Shown: positions 1 to 7,167, counted from the stretch's first letter. The stretch: DNA of 9,958 bases from an uncultured Peptococcaceae bacterium (GCA_937892995.1 CALBJS010000273.1:1-9958), one strand, 5' to 3'. Notes: generated by a model from the letters alone, not told the origin. Numbers and translations: made by a program.

Positions 1-475
1 GGGGGCTCATTTTGGGATAGAAGGTAGTAAGCAGGAGGGCGAAGAACTGGGGATAGAAATTGTCAAGATTTTAGGAGGGATACCCCATAAGATTGACCCG
101 TTAAAAAAGACCTTATATCATGCCGGAGCAGTAGTGGCCTCTAATTATCTTGTAGCTCTGGCCTCCTTAAGTGTAAAACTTTTCGGGCAAGTCGGTATAA
201 ATAAAGATGATGCTTTGGAATCATTGCTTCCTCTTATGGAAGGCTCCTATAGAAATATAACGGAAGTTGGTTTACCTTGTGCCCTCACCGGCCCTATCGC
301 TCGGGGAGATGTGGAGGTGGTAGCCAAGCACCTCCAGGAAATGCCCACGGAACTTCGGGGAATCTATCAAGCCTTAGGGCGGCTTACCTTGGAATTGGGT
401 AAAGAACGGAAACTGCTTAACGGAACAAGTTATAGTTCTAAGGTGTTAGAGGCTTTGGAACATTTATTGGAATAG
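1..475 (+). CDS. Rossmann-like / DUF2520 domain protein, C-terminal part (5' end outside window)
   Basis: The frame is open from the first bases of the window (codons from position 2) to a TAG stop, giving 157 residues with no start of its own. The GTG at 134 is an internal valine codon. The visible part matches the C-terminal DUF2520 half of the 'Rossmann-like and DUF2520' family, whose members are near 290 residues, so about half is missing. Recognisable elements are the opening HFGIEG, then LGGIPHKID, then LYHAGAVVASNYLVAL (residues about 38-53), a helical segment, and LTGPIARGD near residue 96. The fold is related to ketopantoate reductase and 6-phosphogluconate dehydrogenase, with NAD(P) bound by the N-terminal half that is not seen here. 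The exact reaction is not established from sequence. It lies 54 nt before panC, which suggests a role in pantothenate synthesis, possibly reduction of ketopantoate. Family assignment is fairly sure; the function is inference. Confidence 0.8.
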   Translation, partial: GAHFGIEGSKQEGEELGIEIVKILGGIPHKIDPLKKTLYHAGAVVASNYLVALASLSVKLFGQVGINKDDALESLLPLMEGSYRNITEVGLPCALTGPIARGDVEVVAKHLQEMPTELRGIYQALGRLTLELGKERKLLNGTSYSSKVLEALEHLLE

Positions 476-516
476 CAATCAAGCAATAGCAAATTATAAT
501 AGAGACGAATTTAAGT

Positions 517-521
517 GGAGG
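517..521 (+). promoter_or_regulatory. Ribosome binding site deciding the panC start
   Basis: GGAGG lies 8 nt before the ATG at 530. A GTG at 515 in the same frame overlaps this site and has no ribosome site of its own, so ATG 530 is the likely start. Confidence 0.85.
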
Positions 522-529
522 TCTTTCTA

Positions 530-1393
530 ATGAAGATAACGGAGTATATCACAGCTTTGCGAGAGAATATTGGCAAAGCTCGGGAACAGGGAAAAACGGT
601 AGTACTCATCCCAACTATGGGATATTTGCATTATGGGCATCTCTCCATGGCCGAGGCTGCCCGGAAACAAGATGAAGATCATGAGGAAATCTATATTGTG
701 ATGAGTATTTTTGTTAATCCGCTTCAATTTGGGCCCCAAGAAGATTTCGATAAGTATCCGCGCAACCTTGGGAGGGACTCTAGTCTGGCCCAGGAGGCAG
801 GAGTAGATATTCTTTTTGTTCCGGCTATCGAGGAGATGTATCCCGAAAGGGAAAATCTTACTCAAGTAAGCGTTTCGGGTCTAACGAATATTCTTTGTGG
901 TCTTCAACGCCCCGGTCATTTCCAAGGGGTCACGACGGTCGTAGCAAAACTTTTTAATATCGTGCTTCCGGATGTTGCTTATTTTGGCCAAAAGGATTAT
1001 CAACAATTTGTGGTTATTAAGCAGATGGTTAAGGATTTGAATATCCCGGTCAAGCTTATTGCTGCCCCAACAGTAAGAGAAGCAGATGGATTAGCCATGA
1101 GTTCTCGCAACTCTTACCTTGAGGCGAAGGAGCGTAAACAAGCACCTATTCTGTATCACTCCCTTCTAGAAGGTGCTTCCTTAATAGCCTCAGGCGAGAA
1201 ACGACCCGAAGTGGTCCGGGAAAAAATAAGGCAGAAAATAAATAAGGAAACTAGCGGAAAAATTGAGTACGTCGAAATATTGAAAGCAGATAATCTTGGC
1301 CCGGTAGATACACTTCAAGGTCAAGTCGTCATAGCCTTAGCGGTGCATTTTGGCCCGACTCGTTTGATAGATAACATTCTTGTGGAGGTATAA
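530..1393 (+). CDS. panC: Pantothenate synthetase (pantoate--beta-alanine ligase)
   Basis: Cytosolic enzyme that condenses D-pantoate and beta-alanine with ATP through a pantoyl-adenylate, the last step to pantothenate. The 287-residue product has the family's usual length. Visible signatures are IPTMGYLHYGHLSM with the nucleotide-binding histidines at 34 and 37 (HxGH), SIFVNPLQFGP (59-69), YPRNL (76-80), ILCGLQRPGHFQGVTTVVAK (121-140), FGQKDYQQF (152-160) and READGLAMSSRN (183-194), the KMSKS-like loop. The usual acidic residue in HEGH is tyrosine here. A short charged stretch (about residues 47-53) precedes the second strand. A longer GTG start at 515 is possible but unlikely. The stop lies 5 nt before panD, so the two genes, which supply and use beta-alanine, are almost certainly co-transcribed. 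Confidence 0.96.
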   Translation: MKITEYITALRENIGKAREQGKTVVLIPTMGYLHYGHLSMAEAARKQDEDHEEIYIVMSIFVNPLQFGPQEDFDKYPRNLGRDSSLAQEAGVDILFVPAIEEMYPERENLTQVSVSGLTNILCGLQRPGHFQGVTTVVAKLFNIVLPDVAYFGQKDYQQFVVIKQMVKDLNIPVKLIAAPTVREADGLAMSSRNSYLEAKERKQAPILYHSLLEGASLIASGEKRPEVVREKIRQKINKETSGKIEYVEILKADNLGPVDTLQGQVVIALAVHFGPTRLIDNILVEV

Positions 1394-1398
1394 AAATA

Positions 1399-1782
1399 AT
1401 GTTTAGGAATATGATGAAATCAAAAATTCATAAAGCAAGGGTCACCGAAGCAAATTTGAATTATGTAGGAAGCATAACCATAGATAGTTATTTAATGGAG
1501 AAGGCAGATATCTTGCCGAATGAAAAGGTCCAAGTTGTAAATAATTATAACGGGGCAAGGTTAGAGACCTATGTTATTCCCGGGGAGCGAAATTCGGGTA
1601 TGATCTGTTTGAATGGTGCTGCGGCTAGACTTGTGCAAGTCGGTGATGAAATAATTATTATTTCTTATGGGATGTTTACAGAGGAAGAGGCCCATCATTA
1701 TTCACCTAAAATCGTCTTTGTTGGCGAAGATAACCGGCCTACAGAGATAGCATCCCAGGAGACCCATGGAACACAGGCTTGA
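1399..1782 (+). CDS. panD: Aspartate 1-decarboxylase proenzyme (pyruvoyl-dependent)
   Basis: Converts L-aspartate to beta-alanine, the partner substrate of PanC. The 127-residue proenzyme cleaves itself between Gly24 and Ser25 (NYVGSITID), and Ser25 becomes the pyruvoyl cofactor. The numbering matches the E. coli enzyme exactly. Arg54 and Tyr58 of NGARLETY and the N72-GAAAR loop are present, as in functional members. The start is ATG 1399 with GGAGG at 1384-1388 inside the end of panC. A second in-frame ATG at 1411 is possible but would break the match to family numbering. The C-terminal tail after about residue 110 is hydrophilic and poorly conserved, as is common. The stop codon lies within the -35 box of the nadA promoter. 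Confidence 0.97.
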   Translation: MFRNMMKSKIHKARVTEANLNYVGSITIDSYLMEKADILPNEKVQVVNNYNGARLETYVIPGERNSGMICLNGAAARLVQVGDEIIIISYGMFTEEEAHHYSPKIVFVGEDNRPTEIASQETHGTQA

Positions 1783-1807
1783 CACATTTTGCATCCGAGC
1801 ATAGAAT
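1779..1807 (+). promoter_or_regulatory. Sigma-A promoter for nadA(BC), overlapping the end of panD
   Basis: TTGACA at 1779-1784 is a perfect -35. A 17-nt spacer leads to TAGAAT at 1802-1807, five of six bases of the -10 consensus. Transcription should begin near 1814, about 36 nt before the nadA ATG. The -35 includes the panD stop codon. TTGACAC (1779-1785) and GTGTTCAA (1819-1826) form an imperfect inverted pair flanking the core promoter and could be operator half-sites; this is speculative. Confidence 0.75.
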
Positions 1808-1849
1808 TTAGAAAAAAGGTGTTCAAAATAGGAAAGGAGAAGCTGATAA

Positions 1850-2770
1850 ATGAACAATGAACACAGGAATCAGCTGATCGTAGAGATAAATTCCCTGCGT
1901 AAGGAGAAAAACGCTATTATCCTTGCTCATTATTATCAACCGGCAGAGATTCAAGATATAGCTGATTTTGTTGGGGATTCCCTGCAACTCTCTCAAAAGG
2001 CTGCAGCAACTGAGGCTGAGGTTATTGTCTTTTGTGGAGTTCATTTTATGGCGGAAAGTGCTGCCATCCTATCCCCGGATAAAATAGTACTGCTACCCGA
2101 AGCCAGTGCGGGATGCCCAATGGCGGATATGGTCGACGCTGGTGATTTGAGGAAAGAAAAAGCAAACCTACCGGGTGTAAAAGTTGTATGTTATGTTAAC
2201 TCTTCTGCCGAAGTAAAGGCAGAAAGTGACATTTGTTGTACTTCGTCCAATGCTGAGAAAGTCGTTAATTCTTTGGGCGACGAAGATATTTTATTCGTAC
2301 CGGATGCTAATTTAGGCGGATATATTGCAGGTAAGATTAAGCGACCTCTTAAAGTTTGGCCGGGCTTTTGTCCTACCCACCATAGGTTAAACAAGGAGGA
2401 TGTCCTTAAAAGCCGCAGAGAGTATCCTAATGCTGAGGTTTTAGTTCATCCTGAATGTCGAGAAGAAGTCTGGCAGGAAGCTGACTATGTTGGGTCGACT
2501 GCCGGTATTATTAAATATGCTGAGAATTCAGCGGGGCAAGAATTTATTATTGGTACGGAATGTGGAATACTACATGAACTACAGAAAAAGTGCCCAGATA
2601 AGAAGTTTTATCTCCTTTCCGATCAGGCCATATGTCCGAATATGAAAAAATCCAGTTTACAAAAAGTTAGGGATTGTCTAGTTAATCTTTCTCCACGAGT
2701 TACGGTATCACAAGAAATCAGGGAAAAAGCAATCGGTGCTCTGGAAAGAATGTTGGCGGTCACAAGTTAA
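1850..2770 (+). CDS. nadA: Quinolinate synthase (4Fe-4S)
   Basis: Condenses iminoaspartate, the product of NadB, with dihydroxyacetone phosphate to give quinolinate, the second step of de novo NAD synthesis. The 306-residue protein is the short form typical of Firmicutes and Thermotoga. The three cluster ligands are visible: Cys89 in AGCPMADM, Cys174 in WPGFCPTHH and Cys262 in ICPNMKK. Other conserved elements are AHYYQPAEIQDIADFVGDS (26-44), FCGVHFMAESA (61-71), CYVNSSAEVKAESD (114-127), VPDANLGGY (150-158) and GTECGILHEL (235-244). It has seven other cysteines that are not at ligand positions. The start is ATG 1850, with GGAAAGGAGA (1831-1840) about 9 nt upstream. The gene follows panD by 67 nt, has its own promoter there, and precedes nadB by 62 nt. 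The oxygen-sensitive cluster suits an anaerobe. Confidence 0.97.
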   Translation: MNNEHRNQLIVEINSLRKEKNAIILAHYYQPAEIQDIADFVGDSLQLSQKAAATEAEVIVFCGVHFMAESAAILSPDKIVLLPEASAGCPMADMVDAGDLRKEKANLPGVKVVCYVNSSAEVKAESDICCTSSNAEKVVNSLGDEDILFVPDANLGGYIAGKIKRPLKVWPGFCPTHHRLNKEDVLKSRREYPNAEVLVHPECREEVWQEADYVGSTAGIIKYAENSAGQEFIIGTECGILHELQKKCPDKKFYLLSDQAICPNMKKSSLQKVRDCLVNLSPRVTVSQEIREKAIGALERMLAVTS

Positions 2771-2803
2771 GACAATGGATTAAAAAGGGGAATTAGAATA
2801 ACT

Positions 2804-2836
2804 ATGTATTGTTTGAGGATGAGTAAGAGGAAATGA
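2804..2836 (+). CDS. Possible 10-codon leader ORF overlapping the nadB start
   Basis: An ATG at 2804 opens a 10-residue frame, MYCLRMSKRK, whose TGA stop (2834-2836) overlaps the nadB ATG as ATGA. The purine run AAAGGGG at 2784-2790 lies 13 nt before its ATG, a longer spacing than ideal. The peptide resembles nothing I know. If translated, its terminating ribosomes could reinitiate at nadB, whose own ribosome site is poorly placed. It could equally be chance, since short ORFs like this are common. There is no sign of an attenuator hairpin around it. Confidence 0.25.
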   Translation: MYCLRMSKRK

Positions 2837-4437
2837 AAGACACCGATTATCTAATTTCTTGGGATAAGAATAATCTGAAGGTGAATTATACGGAGGTGCT
2901 TATTCTTGGTAGTGGTGTCGCCGGATTGTTTACCGCTATTAAACTAAGTGCCAATTATGATGTTACAATTTTAACCAAGAAAAATATTATGGAGGGTAAT
3001 ACGGAACATGCTCAAGGGGGTATTGCCGTAGCCCTGAGCCAAGATGATTCACCGGAGTCTCACTTTGAGGATACCATTAAAGCGGGTGCCGGACTTTGTA
3101 ATTTAAAGGCAGTAAAGATTCTAGCTGAAAAAGGGCCGGATTGTGTCCAAGAGCTTATCGCGATGGGAGCTCAATTTGATAGACAGAATGATCAATTAGA
3201 TTTCACCCGGGAAGCGGCCCATAGTAAGAAGAGAGTGCTTCACGCTAAAGGGGATGCCACAGGGGAAGAAATAGAAAGAGCCTTGGTTGCAACGACCCAA
3301 AGGTGTTCTATTAAGGTTAAAGAAGATGCCTATGTCATTGATTTTTTAAAGAATAATAATGGTGAAATAGCCGGGGTTTTGGTACTCGATACCCCTACCT
3401 CCAAACTTGAAGCTTGGTTAGCTAAGGCTGTTGTCTTGGCTACAGGTGGCTTAGGGCAGCTTTATAAATATACTACCAATCCGGAAGTGACCACTGGTGA
3501 TGGCATTGCTGCTGCTTATCGAGCCGGAGCGGAGCTGCTGGATATGGAATTTGTTCAGTTCCACCCGACAGCTTTATTATTACCGGGTTCCCCCAGTTTT
3601 TTAATATCTGAAGCCGCTAGGGGGGAAGGGGCTAAGCTCCTGAATTCCCGTAGGGAACGATTTATGAAGAATATCCCCGGTCAAGAATTAGCACCTAGAG
3701 ATGTAGTGGCACGGGCCATCTGGGAAGAGATGAAAGATGGCCCGGTTTTTCTAGATTTTGGCTTCTTAGGCCCCCAGGCTAAAGAGAGATTTCCGCTCAT
3801 TTACAAGACCTGTTTTCAATATGGGATAGATATCTCGACTACCCCGATCCCCATAGGGCCTGCGGCTCATTATCTGATGGGTGGGGTAGGGATTAATACG
3901 GTGGGAGAAACTAGCCTCCCAAGGCTTTATGCTTGTGGTGAATGTGCCTGTAATGGGGTCCATGGTGCGAATCGTCTAGCTAGCAATTCTTTATTGGAGG
4001 GTTTGGTATTTGCTTCGGCTATCAGCGAAAAGCTTCAAACTAAGAATATTGTGCTTGATAGGTGGGAAGATATTAATCTTCCTGAGGTGCCCTTAGGGGT
4101 AAGTGAAAGGTATTCCTCAGACTCAAGTAATATCAGAAGGGAACTTCGTAATATCATGTGGAAAAAGGTAGGGATAATTCGGGACAGTGAGGGCCTATTA
4201 AAAGCCCAAAATCAATTAAGCAAATTGTGGCGAGAATTTACACCCCGGCCAGAGATAAAAGAGCTGGAATTGGGGAATATGCTGACTTTAAGCTTGATTA
4301 TGGTGAAAGCTGCTCTAAGTCGGGAAGAAAGTCGAGGAGGCCATTTCCGGCGAGATTTCCCTTTGACCGACCAACAATGGCAGAAACATTCTGTACAAAA
4401 AAGGGGTGAAGAACATGTTTGCTATGTTTCAATATGA
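2833..4437 (+). CDS. nadB: L-aspartate oxidase (FAD)
   Basis: Oxidises L-aspartate to iminoaspartate for NadA. Fumarate can replace oxygen as electron acceptor in this family, which would suit an anaerobe. The 534-residue protein has the FAD-binding LGSGVAGLFTAIKLS (25-39), EHAQGGIAVAL (58-68), a succinate-dehydrogenase/fumarate-reductase flavoprotein core, and a helical C-terminal domain. His244 (FHPTAL), Arg289 (APRDVVARAI) and His346 (AAHYLMGG) match the known catalytic His, Arg and His. GECACNGVHGANRLASNSLLEG (369-390) closes the FAD site. The start is ATG 2833, because a stop at 2824-2826 rules out an upstream start. About 15 residues precede the usual N-terminus, and GTG 2881 is a weaker alternative. 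The nearest Shine-Dalgarno is either only 2 nt away (AGAGG, 2826-2830) or 13 nt away (GAGGA, 2815-2819). The 3' end overlaps nadC by 23 nt. Confidence 0.96.
   Translation: MKDTDYLISWDKNNLKVNYTEVLILGSGVAGLFTAIKLSANYDVTILTKKNIMEGNTEHAQGGIAVALSQDDSPESHFEDTIKAGAGLCNLKAVKILAEKGPDCVQELIAMGAQFDRQNDQLDFTREAAHSKKRVLHAKGDATGEEIERALVATTQRCSIKVKEDAYVIDFLKNNNGEIAGVLVLDTPTSKLEAWLAKAVVLATGGLGQLYKYTTNPEVTTGDGIAAAYRAGAELLDMEFVQFHPTALLLPGSPSFLISEAARGEGAKLLNSRRERFMKNIPGQELAPRDVVARAIWEEMKDGPVFLDFGFLGPQAKERFPLIYKTCFQYGIDISTTPIPIGPAAHYLMGGVGINTVGETSLPRLYACGECACNGVHGANRLASNSLLEGLVFASAISEKLQTKNIVLDRWEDINLPEVPLGVSERYSSDSSNIRRELRNIMWKKVGIIRDSEGLLKAQNQLSKLWREFTPRPEIKELELGNMLTLSLIMVKAALSREESRGGHFRRDFPLTDQQWQKHSVQKRGEEHVCYVSI
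4401..4408 (+). promoter_or_regulatory. Ribosome binding site deciding the nadC start, inside nadB
   Basis: AAGGGGTG ends 6 nt before ATG 4415 and so favours that start over GTG 4406, which is part of the site itself, and over ATG 4424, which is 15 nt away. It lies within the nadB reading frame. Confidence 0.75.
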
Positions 4438-5293
4438 AGAATTGATAGAAAGAGCTTTAAGAGAAGATATAGGGACAGGGGATTTAAGCACTTTGATAAT
4501 CCCTACTGGCCACTTAGGTGAAGCGAGACTCTATGCTAAAGAGAACGGGATTATTTGTGGGATTCCTATTATAGATATGGTCTTTAAAAAAGTAGATCCT
4601 CGGATTACGACAGAAATCAATATGAAAGATGGCGACGTGCTTACCCCGGGGATGCTTGTTATGAAGATAAATGGTCCCTTAGGAGGAATCCTTCAAGCGG
4701 AAAGGACAGCTTTGAACTTTTTGCAGCATCTTTCCGGTGTGGCCAGCTTTACCAAAAAACTAGTAGATATAGTAGCCGATTTAGAAGTTAAGGTTGTCGA
4801 TACAAGAAAAACCATGCCGGGAATGCGCAATCTACAAAAATATGCGGTAAGAGTAGGCGGCGGAAATAATCATCGTTTTGGCCTTTATGATGCCGTAATG
4901 CTTAAAGATAATCATCATGCTGCGGTAGGGGGACTTAAGGAGGCTATTGGGAGAGTAAAAACTAAAATAGGGCATATGGTAAAAATTGAGGTTGAATGTG
5001 AAACCTTGCAAGAAGTTAAGGAAGCTTTAGAATGTGATGTTGAGGTCATTATGCTGGATAATATGTCCTTAGGAGATATGAGTTCAGCAGTAAAACTAAT
5101 TAACCATCGGGCCATCGTCGAGGCTTCGGGAGGGATCGACGAAGATAATATTAGGGAAATAGCCGAGACCGGAGTAGATATTGTTTCAGTTGGAAGGCTC
5201 ACTCATTCAGTAAAGGCTATTGATTTTTCCCTAGTAGTAAACGACATGAAGCCTTCTATTCAGAAACATATTAATAGAACTGTTAAAAAATGA
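4415..5293 (+). CDS. nadC: Nicotinate-nucleotide pyrophosphorylase (carboxylating), quinolinate phosphoribosyltransferase
   Basis: Joins quinolinate to phosphoribosyl pyrophosphate and decarboxylates it to nicotinate mononucleotide, the step that commits to the NAD pool. The 292-residue protein matches the family's usual size. Signatures are REDIGTGDLST (16-26), AERTALNFLQHLSGVASFT (95-113), DTRKTMPGMRNLQKYAVRVG (129-148), NNHRFGLYDAVMLKDNH (151-167), EVEC in the second half, and the phosphate-binding EASGGI and SVGRLTHS. The PRPP- and substrate-binding basic residues Arg97, Arg131, Lys132, His153, Arg154 and Lys164 are all present. The start is ATG 4415 with AAGGGGTG just upstream. It overlaps nadB by 23 nt, which indicates translational coupling, and is followed by coaX after 45 nt. 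A biotin-ligase gene often found next to nadC in clostridia is not present here. Confidence 0.97.
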   Translation: MFAMFQYEELIERALREDIGTGDLSTLIIPTGHLGEARLYAKENGIICGIPIIDMVFKKVDPRITTEINMKDGDVLTPGMLVMKINGPLGGILQAERTALNFLQHLSGVASFTKKLVDIVADLEVKVVDTRKTMPGMRNLQKYAVRVGGGNNHRFGLYDAVMLKDNHHAAVGGLKEAIGRVKTKIGHMVKIEVECETLQEVKEALECDVEVIMLDNMSLGDMSSAVKLINHRAIVEASGGIDEDNIREIAETGVDIVSVGRLTHSVKAIDFSLVVNDMKPSIQKHINRTVKK

Positions 5294-5338
5294 TAAGATA
5301 CTGAGCTTAATAGTTGAGAAACAGGAGCGTTTGAAGAT

Positions 5339-6103
5339 ATGATTCTGGTTTTTGATGTAGGAAATACAAACATCGTCCTAGGAGTTTATGAGGAACATCA
5401 ACTCCTTCATCATTGGAGGATTTCCACTGATAAGTCCCGTACCGCGGACGAATATGCGGTTATTGTCAGAAACTTATTCAATTTCCATGGTATCACTTTT
5501 GATAATATCACAGGGGGGATAATTTCCTCTGTTGTGCCGCCCATAACCCCTACCTTGGAAAGGATGATCCAAAAGCATTTCGGGATTTCTCCTTTTATTG
5601 TCGGTCCAGGGGTGAAGACCGGGATATCTATTATCTATGATAATCCGCGGGAGGTGGGGGCCGACCGTATAGTCAATGCGGTTGCCGCCTTTAATAAATA
5701 TGGCGGCCCTTTGATTATTGTGGATTTTGGGACAGCGACTACTTTTTGTGCGATTAGCGAAAAAGGTGAATACTTAGGGGGAGCAATTGCTCCTGGAATC
5801 AGTATTTCGACTGAAGCACTTTTTCAGAGAGCTTCCAAATTACCTAGAATTGAGCTGGTAAGGACTAAAAATGTAATTGGGAAAAATACTGTCAGTGGAA
5901 TGCAGGCCGGTATTTACTATGGGTTCTGTGGTCAAGTAGATAGAGTAGCTCAACTTATGAAGGAGGAACTGGGTGGCCACGTTAAGATAATTGCAACCGG
6001 GGGTCAGGCAGAATTAATTGCTGGGGATTCGGAAATGATCCAGATTGTGGATCCCTTCCTAACCTTAGAGGGCTTGTTAAGTATTTATGAGAAAAATGTG
6101 TAA
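5339..6103 (+). CDS. coaX: Type III pantothenate kinase
   Basis: Phosphorylates pantothenate to 4'-phosphopantothenate, the first step of CoA synthesis. The type III (CoaX) enzymes need a monovalent cation and are not inhibited by CoA. The 254-residue protein shows the ASKHA-fold phosphate loop DVGNTNIVLGV (6-16, Asp6), GADRIVNAVAA with the catalytic Asp109, IIVDFGTATTFCAI (126-139, Asp129), GGAIAPGI and TVSGMQAGIYYG, with the C-terminal ATGGQAEL. All are expected for an active enzyme. The start is ATG 5339, with AGGAG (5323-5327) 11 nt upstream. It lies 45 nt after nadC with no terminator between, so it can be read with the nad genes. It uses the vitamin that panC and panD help make. A terminator follows 15 nt after its stop codon. 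Confidence 0.97.
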   Translation: MILVFDVGNTNIVLGVYEEHQLLHHWRISTDKSRTADEYAVIVRNLFNFHGITFDNITGGIISSVVPPITPTLERMIQKHFGISPFIVGPGVKTGISIIYDNPREVGADRIVNAVAAFNKYGGPLIIVDFGTATTFCAISEKGEYLGGAIAPGISISTEALFQRASKLPRIELVRTKNVIGKNTVSGMQAGIYYGFCGQVDRVAQLMKEELGGHVKIIATGGQAELIAGDSEMIQIVDPFLTLEGLLSIYEKNV

Positions 6104-6118
6104 CTGCAATTCGAATTT

Positions 6119-6144
6119 AAGAACGAGCAGTGATGCTCGTTCTT
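6119..6144 (+). terminator. Hairpin terminator after coaX
   Basis: An 11-bp perfect stem, AAGAACGAGCA paired with TGCTCGTTCTT, encloses the 4-nt loop GTGA. The downstream side runs into TTCTTATTAGCATTTTT, a broken U-tract. The opposite strand is also T-rich after the stem, so it may work in both directions. It separates the cofactor cluster from dus. Confidence 0.8.
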
Positions 6145-6180
6145 ATTAGCATTTTTGAAATATTGATTTGGTGAGGAATT

Positions 6181-7167
6181 ATGAAACTTGGAAACTATGA
6201 TTTGAACAGACCGGTTTTTATGGCACCTATGGCCGGGGTAACGGACAAAGCTTTCCGGGAAACAATCCGTCTCACTGGTGGAAGATATTCTTTTACAGAA
6301 ATGATCAGCGATAAAGCCCTACTCTATAAGAATTCTAAAACTATTCGGATGCTTGATCTAAGTGGTGAAGATGAACCGAGGATTGTTCAGATTTTTGGTT
6401 CGGAATCAGAAGATATGGCTAGGGCAGCTAGAATCGCAGTAGAATATGGAGCAAATGTCATCGACATTAATATGGGGTGTCCAACCCCCAAAATAGTTAA
6501 AAATTGTGAAGGGGCAGCCTTGCTTAGGGATCTTTCCCGGGCAACGAAGATAGCTGCAAGTGTTGTTAAAACGGTAAATGTACCAGTTACAGCGAAGATT
6601 CGTTTAGGCTGGGACTACTCTTCAATCGTTGCACTAGAGTTAGCATCCAGACTTGAGGCTGTAGGAATCAGAATGATAACTGTTCACGCACGAACCAAGG
6701 AACAATATTATTCCGGAAAGGCTGATTGGTCTTGGATTCGAAAAATAAAATCAAATATCGGAGTACCTATTATCGGAAATGGGGATATTCTTTCTCCTTA
6801 CGATGCTCAAAGGATGTTGGCAGAAACTGGCTGTGATGGGGTAATGATTGCCAGGGGAGCACTGGGGAACCCTTGGTTAATCGGGAGAACTCAATATTTT
6901 TTAGAAACTGGCGAAGTCTTGCCGGAACCGGATAACAGACAAAAGTGTGAAATAGTAATGAAACATCTGGAAAGGGTTATCTCTTATAAAGGAGCTAAAG
7001 TAGGAATAAAAGAAATCCGTAAACATGCCGCTTGGTATACCAAGGGCATAAGAGGAGCCGCTGAATATCGTAATGAAATCATGAGCGCTCAAAACCCAAA
7101 GGAGATGGAAAGTATTTTTTTTAAGGCTTTTTTGGAAGAAAGTGAAGGGCGTTTTACGGAAAATTAA
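6181..7167 (+). CDS. dusB: tRNA-dihydrouridine synthase, DusB type
   Basis: FMN enzyme that uses NADPH to reduce specific uridines in tRNA to dihydrouridine. The 328-residue protein has the N-terminal TIM barrel starting FMAPMAGVTDKAFR (13-26), then FTEMIS, VQIFGSE (69-75) and DINMGCP (95-101) with the catalytic Cys100. KIRLGWD follows (Lys139), then TVHARTKEQYYSG (His169), the FMN phosphate-binding GNGDI and IARGALGNPWL, and the C-terminal helical RNA-binding domain with EIRKHAAWYTKGIRGAAEYR. The sequence around Cys100 and the gene neighbourhood favour DusB (Firmicute Dus1/YacF type) over DusA or DusC. GGTGAGG (6170-6176) lies only 4 nt before the ATG, a short spacing. No convincing promoter is visible in the 36 nt after the coaX terminator, so it may be expressed by read-through. 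Confidence 0.94.
   Translation: MKLGNYDLNRPVFMAPMAGVTDKAFRETIRLTGGRYSFTEMISDKALLYKNSKTIRMLDLSGEDEPRIVQIFGSESEDMARAARIAVEYGANVIDINMGCPTPKIVKNCEGAALLRDLSRATKIAASVVKTVNVPVTAKIRLGWDYSSIVALELASRLEAVGIRMITVHARTKEQYYSGKADWSWIRKIKSNIGVPIIGNGDILSPYDAQRMLAETGCDGVMIARGALGNPWLIGRTQYFLETGEVLPEPDNRQKCEIVMKHLERVISYKGAKVGIKEIRKHAAWYTKGIRGAAEYRNEIMSAQNPKEMESIFFKAFLEESEGRFTEN

Noticed and set aside
495..500. TATAAT upstream of panC as a possible promoter
   Set aside because: No -35 element lies at 16-18 nt. The nearest TTGGAA is 22 nt away and there is no TGn extension, so read-through from upstream is more likely.
527..865. Minus-strand open frame opposite panC
   Set aside because: It is a shadow of a clearly coding + strand gene. 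The same applies to the minus-strand frames at 1823-2044, 2191-2394, 3766-3963, 4915-5202, 6901-7092, 7282-7605, 8109-8315 and 8994-9281.
4227..4409. A 60-codon + strand frame within the end of nadB
   Set aside because: It lies wholly inside nadB in another frame, with no ribosome site and no family resemblance.
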